Shown piece by piece: positions 10,993-19,541 of a stretch of DNA of 64,000 nucleotides. Source of the DNA: Phycisphaerales bacterium (GTDB lineage Bacteria; Planctomycetota; Phycisphaerae; Phycisphaerales; UBA1924); contig JADLFW010000015.1 of NCBI GenBank assembly GCA_020849615.1, positions 1-64,000 on the forward strand. Direction: 5' to 3'. The notes below the pieces were generated by a model. That model ran no database searches. It saw only the letters and a list, made by a program, of their open reading frames with translations, and was not told where the DNA came from. Position numbers and translations under genes: made by a program. The number at the start of each line of letters is the position of its first letter. Within the stretch, counting starts at the first letter, position 1.

Positions 10993-11729
10993 CGGGTACC
11001 TCCGGCGGCGAGGCCGGCGGGCTCGGCCGTGACAGGACTGGCGGGGCAGACGGGGATATCGCCGTCGGCCTGCAAGTGCTTGGCAAGGGTCTCGCGAGCC
11101 CGGAAAAGGGAGACACGGATTCCGACCTGGGACTTGCCCAGGATGTACGCAATTTCCTGGATGCTGAGGCCATCGACGTAGCGGAGCCACAGGGCCGTGT
11201 TCTGATCGGCGCTGAGGGTGCGCTGCGCGAGGGCCCAGAGCCGCCCGCGCTGCTCGGCCCGGTGCATGGCGCCCGAGGGGTCGGGCGTGCGCCGGGCCTC
11301 GACTTCGTAGAGCACGCCCGCGCGGGTCCGGGCCGCGGAGCGCATGTGGCTGGAGGCGAGGCGCGAGCCGATCGTGAAGAGCCACGTCGAGAAACGCCAC
11401 TTGGGGGTGTATCGGTGGATGTTCTTCCAGGCCCGGATGAAAGTTTCCTGGGTGAGGTCCTCGGCATCGGCGGCGGTGCCGACGCGGCGGAGGAGGAAGT
11501 TGAAGAGGCGGACCTCGAAGCGGGTCACGAGTTCCGAGAAGCAGATGAAGGAGCCGCCCTGGGCGCGGACCGCGAGCTCCTCGGGCGTGAGGTCCGAGCG
11601 GGGGCGGTCATCGTTCTGCCGGGCGCTGCTCATGCGTTCCCGCGGGAGGGAGATTTCCAGGTCGGGTCTCGGCGCACACTCCCCGGAGATGCGCGCCGGG
11701 GTCCAGACTGGCACATTCAGGGTATTCAT
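10989..11729 (-). CDS. ECF-type RNA polymerase sigma factor
   Basis: The 246-residue protein carries sigma region 2 (FNFLLRRVGTAADAEDLTQETFIRAWKNIHRY, in two parts) with the -10-binding helix. Region 4 (LSADQNTALWLRYVDGLSIQEIAYILGKS) has a helix-turn-helix. The start at 11729 overlaps the upstream stop (ATGA), implying coupling; an alternative ATG at 11633 would remove 32 residues that look unstructured. It sits between a secreted protein gene and a putative anti-sigma gene. The three are one operon, so the sigma factor probably responds to an envelope signal. Confidence 0.93.
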   Translation of the reverse strand: MNTLNVPVWTPARISGECAPRPDLEISLPRERMSSARQNDDRPRSDLTPEELAVRAQGGSFICFSELVTRFEVRLFNFLLRRVGTAADAEDLTQETFIRAWKNIHRYTPKWRFSTWLFTIGSRLASSHMRSAARTRAGVLYEVEARRTPDPSGAMHRAEQRGRLWALAQRTLSADQNTALWLRYVDGLSIQEIAYILGKSQVGIRVSLFRARETLAKHLQADGDIPVCPASPVTAEPAGLAAGGTR

Positions 11730-12829
11730 GGGCTGCGGAACAGGTCGGCGAGGGCGGGCGGGGCCGGGGGCGCGGGGGTCGTGCCGCCGCCGGAGCCTTC
11801 CTTGACGGTGGATTTGCGGGACTGCAGGGCCAATCCGATCGATTCGGCGTTCCAGCGGCCGCGAGCGGTGACGGTCGTGCCCGAGGTGCTGAAGCCGATG
11901 GCATCGAGGAGCTTGCGGGCCTCGGTCCAGGAGGGGTCATCCTTGGTGATCTGCTTGCCCACCGCGATGGCGCCGCGGAGGACCTCGGAGAGCTTGGTGG
12001 CCTCATCGAAGCTGCGGGTCTTGATCGTGATGTCGATGCAGCAGTCGGTCTGGCCCGGCGATGAGGTGCTGGGGGCCTCGCCGATGTTGAGGGTGAAGTC
12101 GTCGGCGAGCTGCCCGAGCGCCGAGTCGGCCGAGGCGGAACCGAAGAGTCCGGCGACATCATCGGCGGCGATGAAGAGCATGGAGCCTTCGGGTGGGAGC
12201 GTGGCCATGACCGAATCGGCGAGGTTCGACAGGCTGGGTGCGCGGCCCGCCTGGACCTCGAGGGCCTGCGCGGTGGTGAACTGGTTGCCGGAAAAGATCA
12301 GGACGCGGTCATCCTCGCCGGTGCCTTCGGCGACGTAGCCGAAGCGCTTCCAGTCATCTCGGGACCAGGCCTCGAGCGACCAGGTGCCGGAGGTGATGGA
12401 CTGGATGAGGATGTCGGGCTGGCGCATGCGGGCGATGGCGGCGTCGAGCGCGGGCGTGGCCCGGATGAGGCGGATGCGTTCATCCGGCTGGCCGCGGAGG
12501 CCGTAGACGGTGACGCTCTTGAGATCGGTGAGCGGGTCGAAGCCGGTCTGGCGGTAGACGGCATCGAGCGGGCCGAGATCGACCTTGTCGCGGTTGGCCA
12601 GGAGGAAGCGGCCGATGGTCGAGCGCATGGCGGCCTCGACATCGAAGTGGATGACCCACGAGGCCTTCTCATCGACCCATTCGCGGTTGAGCGGCCCGGC
12701 CCAGCCGACTGCGGCGTGCGCGGCCCGGCATTCGGGCTCGACAGGGCCCGGGAACGGGCTAGTCGCGAGGAGGGCCGGGGTGAGCCAGATCCCGGCGAGG
12801 GTCCACGCGGTCCGTGCGGTGAGGTGCAT
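11726..12829 (-). CDS. Secreted protein of unknown function upstream of ECF sigma factor
   Basis: The 367-residue protein has a signal peptide (TAWTLAGIWLTPALLA). ATG 12829 with AGGAG 8 nt upstream is preferred; a GTG just before it is also possible. The mature protein has no family I recognise. It looks like a periplasmic alpha/beta domain (VIHFDVEAAMRSTIGRFLL, SVTVYGLRG, MLFIAADDVAGLFG) and ends in a Gly/Pro-rich tail. Two adjacent Cys (DCCID) are present. It is the first gene of the sigma operon, with stop and start overlapping. Confidence 0.7.
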   Translation of the reverse strand: MHLTARTAWTLAGIWLTPALLATSPFPGPVEPECRAAHAAVGWAGPLNREWVDEKASWVIHFDVEAAMRSTIGRFLLANRDKVDLGPLDAVYRQTGFDPLTDLKSVTVYGLRGQPDERIRLIRATPALDAAIARMRQPDILIQSITSGTWSLEAWSRDDWKRFGYVAEGTGEDDRVLIFSGNQFTTAQALEVQAGRAPSLSNLADSVMATLPPEGSMLFIAADDVAGLFGSASADSALGQLADDFTLNIGEAPSTSSPGQTDCCIDITIKTRSFDEATKLSEVLRGAIAVGKQITKDDPSWTEARKLLDAIGFSTSGTTVTARGRWNAESIGLALQSRKSTVKEGSGGGTTPAPPAPPALADLFRSP

Positions 12830-13012
12830 CACGAAAGCTCCTGGTCGGATTGCCGGGACTCGGCGTTCCGCTGCCTCGGGCTGCGGGCGGCCCGCCGGGC
12901 CGCGGGATCATTGGCCACCCGGTTGTACGGGCCGGGGGCGGGGCTGTTACGAAGGGGTCCAAGACTGGGGCGATCACCCCGAACCCCCGACCAGACTCCG
13001 GAAATCCGCGGC

Positions 13013-15079
13013 TCAGGAGGCGAGAGTCAGGTCTTCCATCTGCCACTGGCCGCCCGGGATCCACCAGTAGCGGAGGACGTGGGCATCGGAGGCTTGGCGG
13101 CCCATGAGGCTGATGGAGCCATCCGCGGCAGCGAGACCGCGGAGGGAGCCGGCCGGCAGCTTGGCGCCGGCGACGAGGTCGGAGATGGGGGAGATCGACC
13201 AGTCGGTCAGGCCCGGCGCCCACCAGTAGATCATGAGCTTGCCGTCGTTATCGAGCCCGGCGATGTTCAGCCCGCCCCACGGGGTGACGTAGCTGGCCAT
13301 GCTGATGCCCTTCAGGGCCGGGCCGCTGAACTGGTCCGACAGGTTGTTGGTGAGCCAGTCGCCGCCGAAGGACGGGACCCACCAGGTGACGGTGACCTTG
13401 CCGGAGGGGTCGGCGCCGGCGAGGTTGATGCCGCCCCACGAGGTGAGGTAGACAGTGAGGCCGCCGGAAATAGCGGGGGCGCCGGTGATGGCGGAGAGGT
13501 CATCGGTGCGCCACTGCGCCAGGCCCGGCGCCCACCAGACGACGTGGATGCGGCCCGCGGCGTCGAGGCCGGCGATGTTCTGGCCGTTCCACTCGGTGAC
13601 GTAAGAAGCGAGGTTGCCGGTGAAGGCGGGGGTGGCGAGGCCCTGGGGCGTCAGGTGGTCGCGGGAGAGATCGACGAATGACCAGCTGAAGCGGGAGGCC
13701 TGGCCGTCGAAGGGGAGCTGCTGGTAGAGGACGATGTGGCCCGCGCTGTCGCGGCCCGCGATCTTGACGGTGTTCTCGCGGTCGGTGAAGACGGTGATGT
13801 CGGAGGTGATGATGGCGCTGCCGGCGATGGACTCGGTGAGGTTGGTGAGCTCCCAGGAGCCGTCGGCCCGCTCCTGGCGGAAGAGCAGGAGGCCGATGGG
13901 CGCGGGGGCGGCGGCGTAGGTGTTGCCATCCTTGGGGTCGGTCCAGCTGGTGACCTGCTTGGTGAGCAGCGGCCCGCCCAGCCAGGCGTGGAGGTCGGTG
14001 GCCTTCCAGGCGCCGGCGGAATCCTGCTGGAAGACGAGCGGGCGGCCGAAGGGGTCGAGTGTGGTGATGGTGATGGTGGCGGGGGCCTGGGGGCTTTCGG
14101 GGCGGTAGGAGCCGGAGACGACGGCGCCGACGGCGGCCCGGCCGTCGGCGGCGGGGGAGCCCGTGATCTCGGAGGCCTTGGCATCGAGTTTCACGTTGAC
14201 ATCGGCGATGGTAACCGAGTTGACGGTCTTGGTCCGGCCCGTCTTCATGTTGGTGAAGACGACCCGGTAGGTGCCGGGGTTGAGGGCGATCTGGTAGTTG
14301 CCCGCGGCGTCGGTGGTGTAGGTGCCCTTGGGGGTGGAGGTGGGGAGCGCGGTTGAGGTGAAGACATCGATGCGGACCTGGTCGAGGCCCTCATCGATGT
14401 CGTAGAAGTTGTTCGAGTTGGCATCGTCGAAGGCGACGCCGAGGAGATAGACCTTCGGGTTGAAACCCTGGTATCCGAAGAGCTGGGTGTAGTAGCTGAC
14501 ATAGCGGGTGCCGGCATCGCTGGGCGGGAAGTAGAAGCCCGCGCCGAACTCGTCGTAGTGGAACTCTTCATCGAACGTGTCGTGCAGGGAAAGGACGTTC
14601 TTGCGGTGGCCCAGCGACTTGAGCCAGGCGATGTGGGCGGCCTCGACGGTGGGGTAGCCGGCGGCGATGTTCTCACCGGCGGAGACCGAGTAGCCCTGGG
14701 CGACCGCGCGGTCGGTTGGGTCGAGCCCATCGGGGTTGACGTGGTCGAAGAACGCCCGGTCGGCCATGTCCCTGCTGCCCAGCCGGGCCGCCTTGGTCAG
14801 GGCCTCGTTGAGGGCGAGGGGTTCCTGAGGAACCAGGTGCGTCAGTTCGGCCTCGGTGAGGCCCTCGGTGAGATCGACGGCGTAGCGCTGGGACTCGGCC
14901 TGCGGGTTGGCCCGGGCGCGGTTGACGAGTTCGAGGAGGAACACCTCATCGCTGGACCAGGAGAAGGAGAGGAGGGTGCGGGGCTCGAGGGGATCGAAGA
15001 ACGGGCCCGGCGTGTTTGGCCGGCCGGGTGGGTTGTTCGGCGTTGCGGCCCGGACGAGACGGGCCAGAGCGGCGAGCAT
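13013..15079 (-). CDS. LEPR-xLL surface protein with CAP/SCP domain, SdrD-like Ig domain and lectin-like repeats
   Basis: The 688-residue protein starts at ATG 15079 (GGAG upstream). Residues about 24-34 read FDPLEPRTLLS, the planctomycete LEPR-xLL surface signature. A CAP (PR-1/SCP) domain follows (ELVNRARANPQAE, FDHVNPDGLDPTDRA, YSVSAGENIAAGY, AWLKSLGHRKN). Next comes an SdrD/Cna-B-like domain (FDDANSNNFYDIDEGL, DAAGNYQIALNPGTYRVVF). The C-terminal half holds about six repeats with GGINLAGAD.SGKVTVTWWVP-type blades that resemble tachylectin/PLL propellers. CAP domains in bacteria are often extracellular; the repeats suggest glycan binding. No neighbour shares its operon. Confidence 0.88.
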   Translation of the reverse strand: MLAALARLVRAATPNNPPGRPNTPGPFFDPLEPRTLLSFSWSSDEVFLLELVNRARANPQAESQRYAVDLTEGLTEAELTHLVPQEPLALNEALTKAARLGSRDMADRAFFDHVNPDGLDPTDRAVAQGYSVSAGENIAAGYPTVEAAHIAWLKSLGHRKNVLSLHDTFDEEFHYDEFGAGFYFPPSDAGTRYVSYYTQLFGYQGFNPKVYLLGVAFDDANSNNFYDIDEGLDQVRIDVFTSTALPTSTPKGTYTTDAAGNYQIALNPGTYRVVFTNMKTGRTKTVNSVTIADVNVKLDAKASEITGSPAADGRAAVGAVVSGSYRPESPQAPATITITTLDPFGRPLVFQQDSAGAWKATDLHAWLGGPLLTKQVTSWTDPKDGNTYAAAPAPIGLLLFRQERADGSWELTNLTESIAGSAIITSDITVFTDRENTVKIAGRDSAGHIVLYQQLPFDGQASRFSWSFVDLSRDHLTPQGLATPAFTGNLASYVTEWNGQNIAGLDAAGRIHVVWWAPGLAQWRTDDLSAITGAPAISGGLTVYLTSWGGINLAGADPSGKVTVTWWVPSFGGDWLTNNLSDQFSGPALKGISMASYVTPWGGLNIAGLDNDGKLMIYWWAPGLTDWSISPISDLVAGAKLPAGSLRGLAAADGSISLMGRQASDAHVLRYWWIPGGQWQMEDLTLAS

Positions 15080-15186
15080 GACTCCACTCCCCGGGCCCGG
15101 CGCGCAGCAGGCCCGATACTGACTTCGAACGCTCAAGAACAGTAGATGAGGGGCCGGGCCCGGGTTCGTGCGCGGGGGGTCGGTTT

Positions 15187-16275
15187 CTAGGGGATAACCG
15201 GCCCGGGAGGGGGTGGGGTCAGGTCGGAGAAGCGGGGGGCGCTTTTGAGGATGCGGAAGTTGGTGCGGTAGCAGTAGGGGCAGGTGATGGCCTGCCGGGT
15301 CGGGAGCGGGCGGAGATCGAAGCGGCAGTAGACGCACCGGCCCGGGCGGCGGAGGAGGCGGCGGAGGAAGGACCAGGTGGGGAGGGCCCAGAGGGCGAGG
15401 AGGAGGGACCAGAGGGGGACGTGAATTTTCCAGCCCCATTCGCCGCTGCTGTCCCAGCTGAAGGTTGGCCATCTCCATCCCATCCATGGGAACCGGGCCG
15501 CCCAGCGATTGAAATCCGCGGAATCGTAATGCCAAGCTTCATCGCTCGAAGAGTGCCTGACGTCGCTCCACAGGAAGAGGCCGCCATTCGATGCGATGAA
15601 GTCCAGCGCATGCTCGTTCAGTTCGTAGCGGTTCCATTGAACCCACTCGGCCCAGCGCCACAGCGAAGTCCGGTTGTGCGTGAGCACCATGCCGGCAAAC
15701 AGAGCCAGCGTGGCGATCCATGTGGTAGCGCGGAAGAACGGAGTCCACTTCGGAGCTCGTCTCGAGCTCTGCGCGTCGACGACTACCGCGGGTGCGCGAC
15801 GTTCAACTGCGGCACCGCATTCTGGACAGAATCGCGACTCATCCGGCAGTCCCTGCATGTCGTACCCGCACGAACGGCAGATATTCCCTTTGCGAACCAC
15901 GTCGAAGCGGCGGGCGAGGATCCATGCGATGGCGATCGGGGGAACCGGTATCCAGAGCGGGAGCGACCACGAGAAAGCGTTACGCGGAGGCAGGAACCAC
16001 CAGTAGCGCGGGAGGTGGGGCTCATTGCCTTGCACAACCACGCGCCAGTCTTCCGCTTCCCAAGGGGTACGAACGGCGATCCCGGTGGACAGGATGATGC
16101 CGGGCCCGGTTTCGACGTGATGTTGCACCCCGGCGATTGTGGGCAACGACACCCCCAGGCCAATGAAGCAACTTCCCAGCCAAGTGGCGATCGCAACGAA
16201 AAACAGCACCTTGAGCGCACGCCGGATCATCCGGATGCGAGGTGCGTGTCGCGCGTTGTGGGAGGGGCCGGGCAT
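15187..16275 (-). CDS. Membrane protein with two zinc ribbons, function unknown
   Basis: This 362-residue protein alternates hydrophobic segments (VLFFVAIATWLGSCFIGLGV, PIAIAWILARR, TWIATLALFAGMVL, WSLLLALWALPTW) with two CxxC pairs. These are CRSCGYDMQGLP..CPECG near residue 135 and CVYCRFDLRPLP..CPYC near residue 320. The CGYDLRGLP-type ribbon is widespread in planctomycete membrane proteins of unknown role. The start may be ATG 16275 or ATG 16230 (RMIRRALK). Confidence 0.65.
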   Translation of the reverse strand: MPGPSHNARHAPRIRMIRRALKVLFFVAIATWLGSCFIGLGVSLPTIAGVQHHVETGPGIILSTGIAVRTPWEAEDWRVVVQGNEPHLPRYWWFLPPRNAFSWSLPLWIPVPPIAIAWILARRFDVVRKGNICRSCGYDMQGLPDESRFCPECGAAVERRAPAVVVDAQSSRRAPKWTPFFRATTWIATLALFAGMVLTHNRTSLWRWAEWVQWNRYELNEHALDFIASNGGLFLWSDVRHSSSDEAWHYDSADFNRWAARFPWMGWRWPTFSWDSSGEWGWKIHVPLWSLLLALWALPTWSFLRRLLRRPGRCVYCRFDLRPLPTRQAITCPYCYRTNFRILKSAPRFSDLTPPPPGPVIP

Positions 16276-16340
16276 GGCATGAACCTGTGTTCAGCCTACC
16301 GCGCCCGAAGACGGAGGCCAGCGGGATTGGGCCGGTTGCG

Positions 16341-16402
16341 CCGCTCCCTCACGGTCGCGGCCCGGGCGTCCGTGGTTGTGGCCCGCTCCCTCACGGTCGC
16401 GG
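16341..16402. repeat. Pair of 20-bp direct repeats
   Basis: CCGCTCCCTCACGGTCGCGG occurs at 16341-16360 and again, identical, at 16383-16402, in the noncoding stretch between a zinc-ribbon gene and the MoxR gene. It lies next to a palindrome at 16411-16433. From memory, very similar words recur in noncoding DNA of other planctomycetes. Confidence 0.75.
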
Positions 16403-16410
16403 TTCGGAAG

Positions 16411-16433
16411 GACACCGGCTGGAAGCCGGTGTC
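16411..16433. repeat. Palindromic dispersed repeat (10-bp arms)
   Basis: GACACCGGCT (16411-16420), GGA spacer, AGCCGGTGTC (16424-16433) is a perfect inverted repeat. Its translation gives the TGWKPV peptide seen in many spurious planctomycete ORFs, which marks it as a dispersed genomic repeat rather than coding sequence. Confidence 0.7.
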
Positions 16434-16527
16434 ACTGAGGATGCGGGGGTCGGCGGCTTTGGGACAGGCCCGGGCCTGCGTTCGGATACGATGCAGCCGC
16501 CCGCCCGTCCAGCACAAAGGACCGACC

Positions 16528-17640
16528 TTGGCCGAAACGACCGCCGCGTTGAAGGATCCGCAGACCCCCGAGGAAGTGCTCGCCGCCGCGGCCCGGTTCC
16601 GCGAGGATTTCGCCAAGGTGCGCGACCAGGTGTCCCGGGTCATGGTGGGGCAGACCGAGATCATCGAGAACGTGCTGATCTGCCTGTTCGTGGGCGGGCA
16701 CGTGCTGCTGGAGGGGGTGCCCGGCATCGGCAAGACGCTGCTGGTGCGGACGCTGGCCCGGGCGCTGGATTTGAGCTTCTCACGGATCCAGTTCACGCCC
16801 GACCTGATGCCGGCGGATATCTCGGGCACCACGGTGGTGCTGGAGGTGGACTCCGAGGGTGGGCGGCGGGAGCGGGTGTTCCGGTTCCAGCCCGGCCCGG
16901 TGTTCGCGCAGATTCTGCTGGCGGATGAGATCAACCGGGCGACACCCAAGACGCAGTCGGCGTTGCTGGAGGCGATGCAGGAGCGGAGCGTGACGGTGGG
17001 GGGGACGACGCACGCGCTGCCCAGCCCGTTCCTGGTGATGGCGACGCAGAACCCGATCGAGCAGGAGGGGACGTACCCGCTGCCCGAAGCGCAGCTCGAC
17101 CGGTTCTTCTTCAAGCTGCTGGTGGGTGTCGCGAAGCGGGCCGAGATGGCGGAGATCCTGAACCGTACGACGGGCGGGGTGGATGCGGAGGTCCGGCCCG
17201 CGCTGAATGCAGCGCAGGTGCTGGCGCACCAGCGGCTGATCCGGCGGGTGGCGATCGCGCCGTACATCCAGGACTACGCGGTGCGGATGGTGCTGGCGAC
17301 GCACCCGGGCGGGGAAGGATTGGATGGCGGCCGGGACGGCCGCCCCACCGTTGAGAAGGGAGAGGGCGGCGCCGCCGAGAAGTTCTCGACGCCGATGGTG
17401 GACAAGTTCGTGCGTCTGGGCGCTTCACCCCGCGCTGCGCAGGCGCTGGTGCTGGCGGCCAAGTGCCGGGCCTTGCTCGACGGGCGGGCCGCGGTCGCGA
17501 CCGATGACATCCGCCGCACCGCGCTGCCCGCGCTGCGGCACCGGCTGATCCTGAACTTCGAATCCCACGCCGAGGGGGTGACGGCGGATGCGATCGTGCA
17601 GAACATCGTGCAGACCTTGCCGCTGGAAGCGGGGGTCTGA
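16528..17640 (+). CDS. MoxR-family AAA+ ATPase
   Basis: The 370-residue ATPase probably starts at TTG 16528, with AAAGGA 7-8 nt upstream; no ATG fits better. Walker A is GVPGIGKT and Walker B with sensor is LLADEINRATPKTQSALLEAMQE. Next come the MATQNPIEQEGTYPLPEAQLDRF block and an AAA lid (ALRHRLILNFESHAEGV). MoxR proteins act as chaperone-like ATPases that activate or insert cofactors into VWA-domain partners. The usual DUF58 partner is not adjacent. A VWA/BatA protein lies 3.4 kb away on the other strand. A lipoprotein gene follows 34 nt downstream. Confidence 0.93.
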   Translation: MAETTAALKDPQTPEEVLAAAARFREDFAKVRDQVSRVMVGQTEIIENVLICLFVGGHVLLEGVPGIGKTLLVRTLARALDLSFSRIQFTPDLMPADISGTTVVLEVDSEGGRRERVFRFQPGPVFAQILLADEINRATPKTQSALLEAMQERSVTVGGTTHALPSPFLVMATQNPIEQEGTYPLPEAQLDRFFFKLLVGVAKRAEMAEILNRTTGGVDAEVRPALNAAQVLAHQRLIRRVAIAPYIQDYAVRMVLATHPGGEGLDGGRDGRPTVEKGEGGAAEKFSTPMVDKFVRLGASPRAAQALVLAAKCRALLDGRAAVATDDIRRTALPALRHRLILNFESHAEGVTADAIVQNIVQTLPLEAGV

Positions 17641-17674
17641 GGAAGGCACGGAGGCACTGAGGAAAGCCGGGGCG

Positions 17675-19540
17675 ATGGTGGCTGCCGATACGAGTTCTGC
17701 TCGATGGATGCGCCCGCGGGCCATCGCGGTGGTCGCCGTGTGCGCCGGGATGCTGGGCGCGGGTTGTGGCGGTGCGGCGGAGCGGCCCGTGAAGCTGCTG
17801 GATTCTCCCGCGGCCCGGGCCGGGGCGGTGGCGCAGGGGCGCGAGATCCTGCCGGTCGCGGCGCGGGTGGATGTGATCACCGGGGTGCGATCGGTGGTGG
17901 CGGTGACGATCGGCCCGGAGGTGGACACGAAGCAGCCGGTGGTGGTGAAGCTGGATGACGGGCGATCCCCGCCCGCGCTGCTGAGGCGCATCGAGATCAC
18001 CCCGGAGGTGGATATCGGTTCGTGGGCGCCGCCGGCGGGGGTGTGGCGAGTGCTGGGCCCGGCCGACGTACAGCGCGAGGGTGCGGCCGTCGTGTGGGTG
18101 CTGGCGGTGGACCTGCCGCCCGATGGGCTGGGACAGGGACTGTGGGTGAACGGGAAGCGCTGGGAGCTGAACTGGGCGGCGTCACCCGAGATGCTGGCGG
18201 CCCAGCACCCGGAACTGCGTTGGGAGAGCCCGGTGAAGCCGGAGGCGCGGGCCTCGCCGATGCTGGCGAAACTCGTCGAGCCCGATCGCCTCAGCCCGGC
18301 GAGGCGGTGGCGGTACCGATTGGCGATGGATGGGCTGAGATCGTTGACGGGTCGCGAGGCGTCGATCGTGGATGCGACGAGCGCGGGGACGGCGTTCGAG
18401 GATCCGCTGCTGGAATCGCTGGCCGAGGAGACCGATGCGCGGTGGGCGGCGGCGCTGGCGAACCTGCGGCTGACGAACCCGGATGTGGCCCGGCGCCTGG
18501 CGGCCCGGCTGGCGCTGGTGGTTGAGTTCACGGGTGCGCTGGGCCGGCGGGATGGCTCGGCGATCCATGCGCCGGCATGGGTGGCGGATCAGGATGACCT
18601 GGAGCGGCTCGTGTCGGACCTGCTGGACCCGAATCTGCCGGCCAAGCGGCGGGCCGCGCGGGCGTCGGCGTGGCTGGAGGCCCAGGCGCCCGGGGTGGGG
18701 TGGGTGGTGGATGATGCGCGGGCGGGGGATGCGGTGAGCGGGGCCTCGCTCTCGACGGTGGGGATCGCGAACCTGACCGAGGTCTCGACGCTGGGGTGGG
18801 TGGCGCTCGACCGGGCCTCGCAGGCGCCGGGAATGACGCCGGTGGGCGCCGCGGCGGCCCGGGCGTTCACGCTGCCGGGCGAGCGGGCCGCGACGGCGGC
18901 CGCCTACGCGGAGGCGCAGCACAAGCTCACGTTCCACGCGGGCTCGTGGAAGAGCGCGGGGACGGTGATGTCGGGCCGGTTGGGTGTGATGCCTCCGGGG
19001 CTCACCATCGGCCCGCTGCTTCCCGACTGGACGATGGCCGACTGGGCCGGTGCATCGAAGCGGCCGATGGTGGTGGAGGCGGAGTGGGCGACGGCGGCGA
19101 TGCTGTTCAAGGGCCCGCCGCCGGTGGGGACGGCGGCCGGGGCGCGGGGCTCGGCGGACGGGCCCGCGCTTTCGGGATGGACGCTGTACATCGAGTGCCG
19201 CCGGCCCGTCGGGGGCGTGGAAGGCCCGCAGGAGTTCATCCGCGTGTGGCTGGGCCCGACGGGGCGGTCGCGGCTGGTCGTGCGGGCCGGGCCCGAGGAT
19301 GCGGAAGGAACTTCGCCCGGGGTGCACGTGGTGCGCGAGGCGGGGCGGTGGGCGCTGCGGTTCGACATCCCGGGGTCGTGCATCGAGCCGGATGGCACGC
19401 TGCGGCTCGGCCTCGAGCGCGGCGATGCGCGGGGGGTGCACAGCGCCTGGCCGCGGCGGATGCTGCCGTGGCAGAGCGAGCCGGGCCGGCTCGCGATCGA
19501 CACCGGCGCGTGGTCGGGGATCTCCGCCGAGCGCGAGTGA
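17675..19540 (+). CDS. Lipoprotein of unknown function
   Basis: The 621-residue protein starts at ATG 17675 (GAGGAAA upstream). It has a lipoprotein signal peptide ending in a clear lipobox, GMLGAGCGG (Cys about residue 32). The long exported part has no family I can name. It contains helical segments (RRLAARLALVVEFTGALGRRD, LERLVSDLLDPNLPAKRRAARASAWLEAQ) and a C-terminal beta-rich region (LSGWTLYIECRRPVGG, SRLVVRAGPEDA, LRFDIPGSCIEPDGTLRLGLE). The position right after a MoxR gene suggests a co-transcribed envelope role. Confidence 0.7.
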   Translation: MVAADTSSARWMRPRAIAVVAVCAGMLGAGCGGAAERPVKLLDSPAARAGAVAQGREILPVAARVDVITGVRSVVAVTIGPEVDTKQPVVVKLDDGRSPPALLRRIEITPEVDIGSWAPPAGVWRVLGPADVQREGAAVVWVLAVDLPPDGLGQGLWVNGKRWELNWAASPEMLAAQHPELRWESPVKPEARASPMLAKLVEPDRLSPARRWRYRLAMDGLRSLTGREASIVDATSAGTAFEDPLLESLAEETDARWAAALANLRLTNPDVARRLAARLALVVEFTGALGRRDGSAIHAPAWVADQDDLERLVSDLLDPNLPAKRRAARASAWLEAQAPGVGWVVDDARAGDAVSGASLSTVGIANLTEVSTLGWVALDRASQAPGMTPVGAAAARAFTLPGERAATAAAYAEAQHKLTFHAGSWKSAGTVMSGRLGVMPPGLTIGPLLPDWTMADWAGASKRPMVVEAEWATAAMLFKGPPPVGTAAGARGSADGPALSGWTLYIECRRPVGGVEGPQEFIRVWLGPTGRSRLVVRAGPEDAEGTSPGVHVVREAGRWALRFDIPGSCIEPDGTLRLGLERGDARGVHSAWPRRMLPWQSEPGRLAIDTGAWSGISAERE

Positions 19541-19541
19541 T

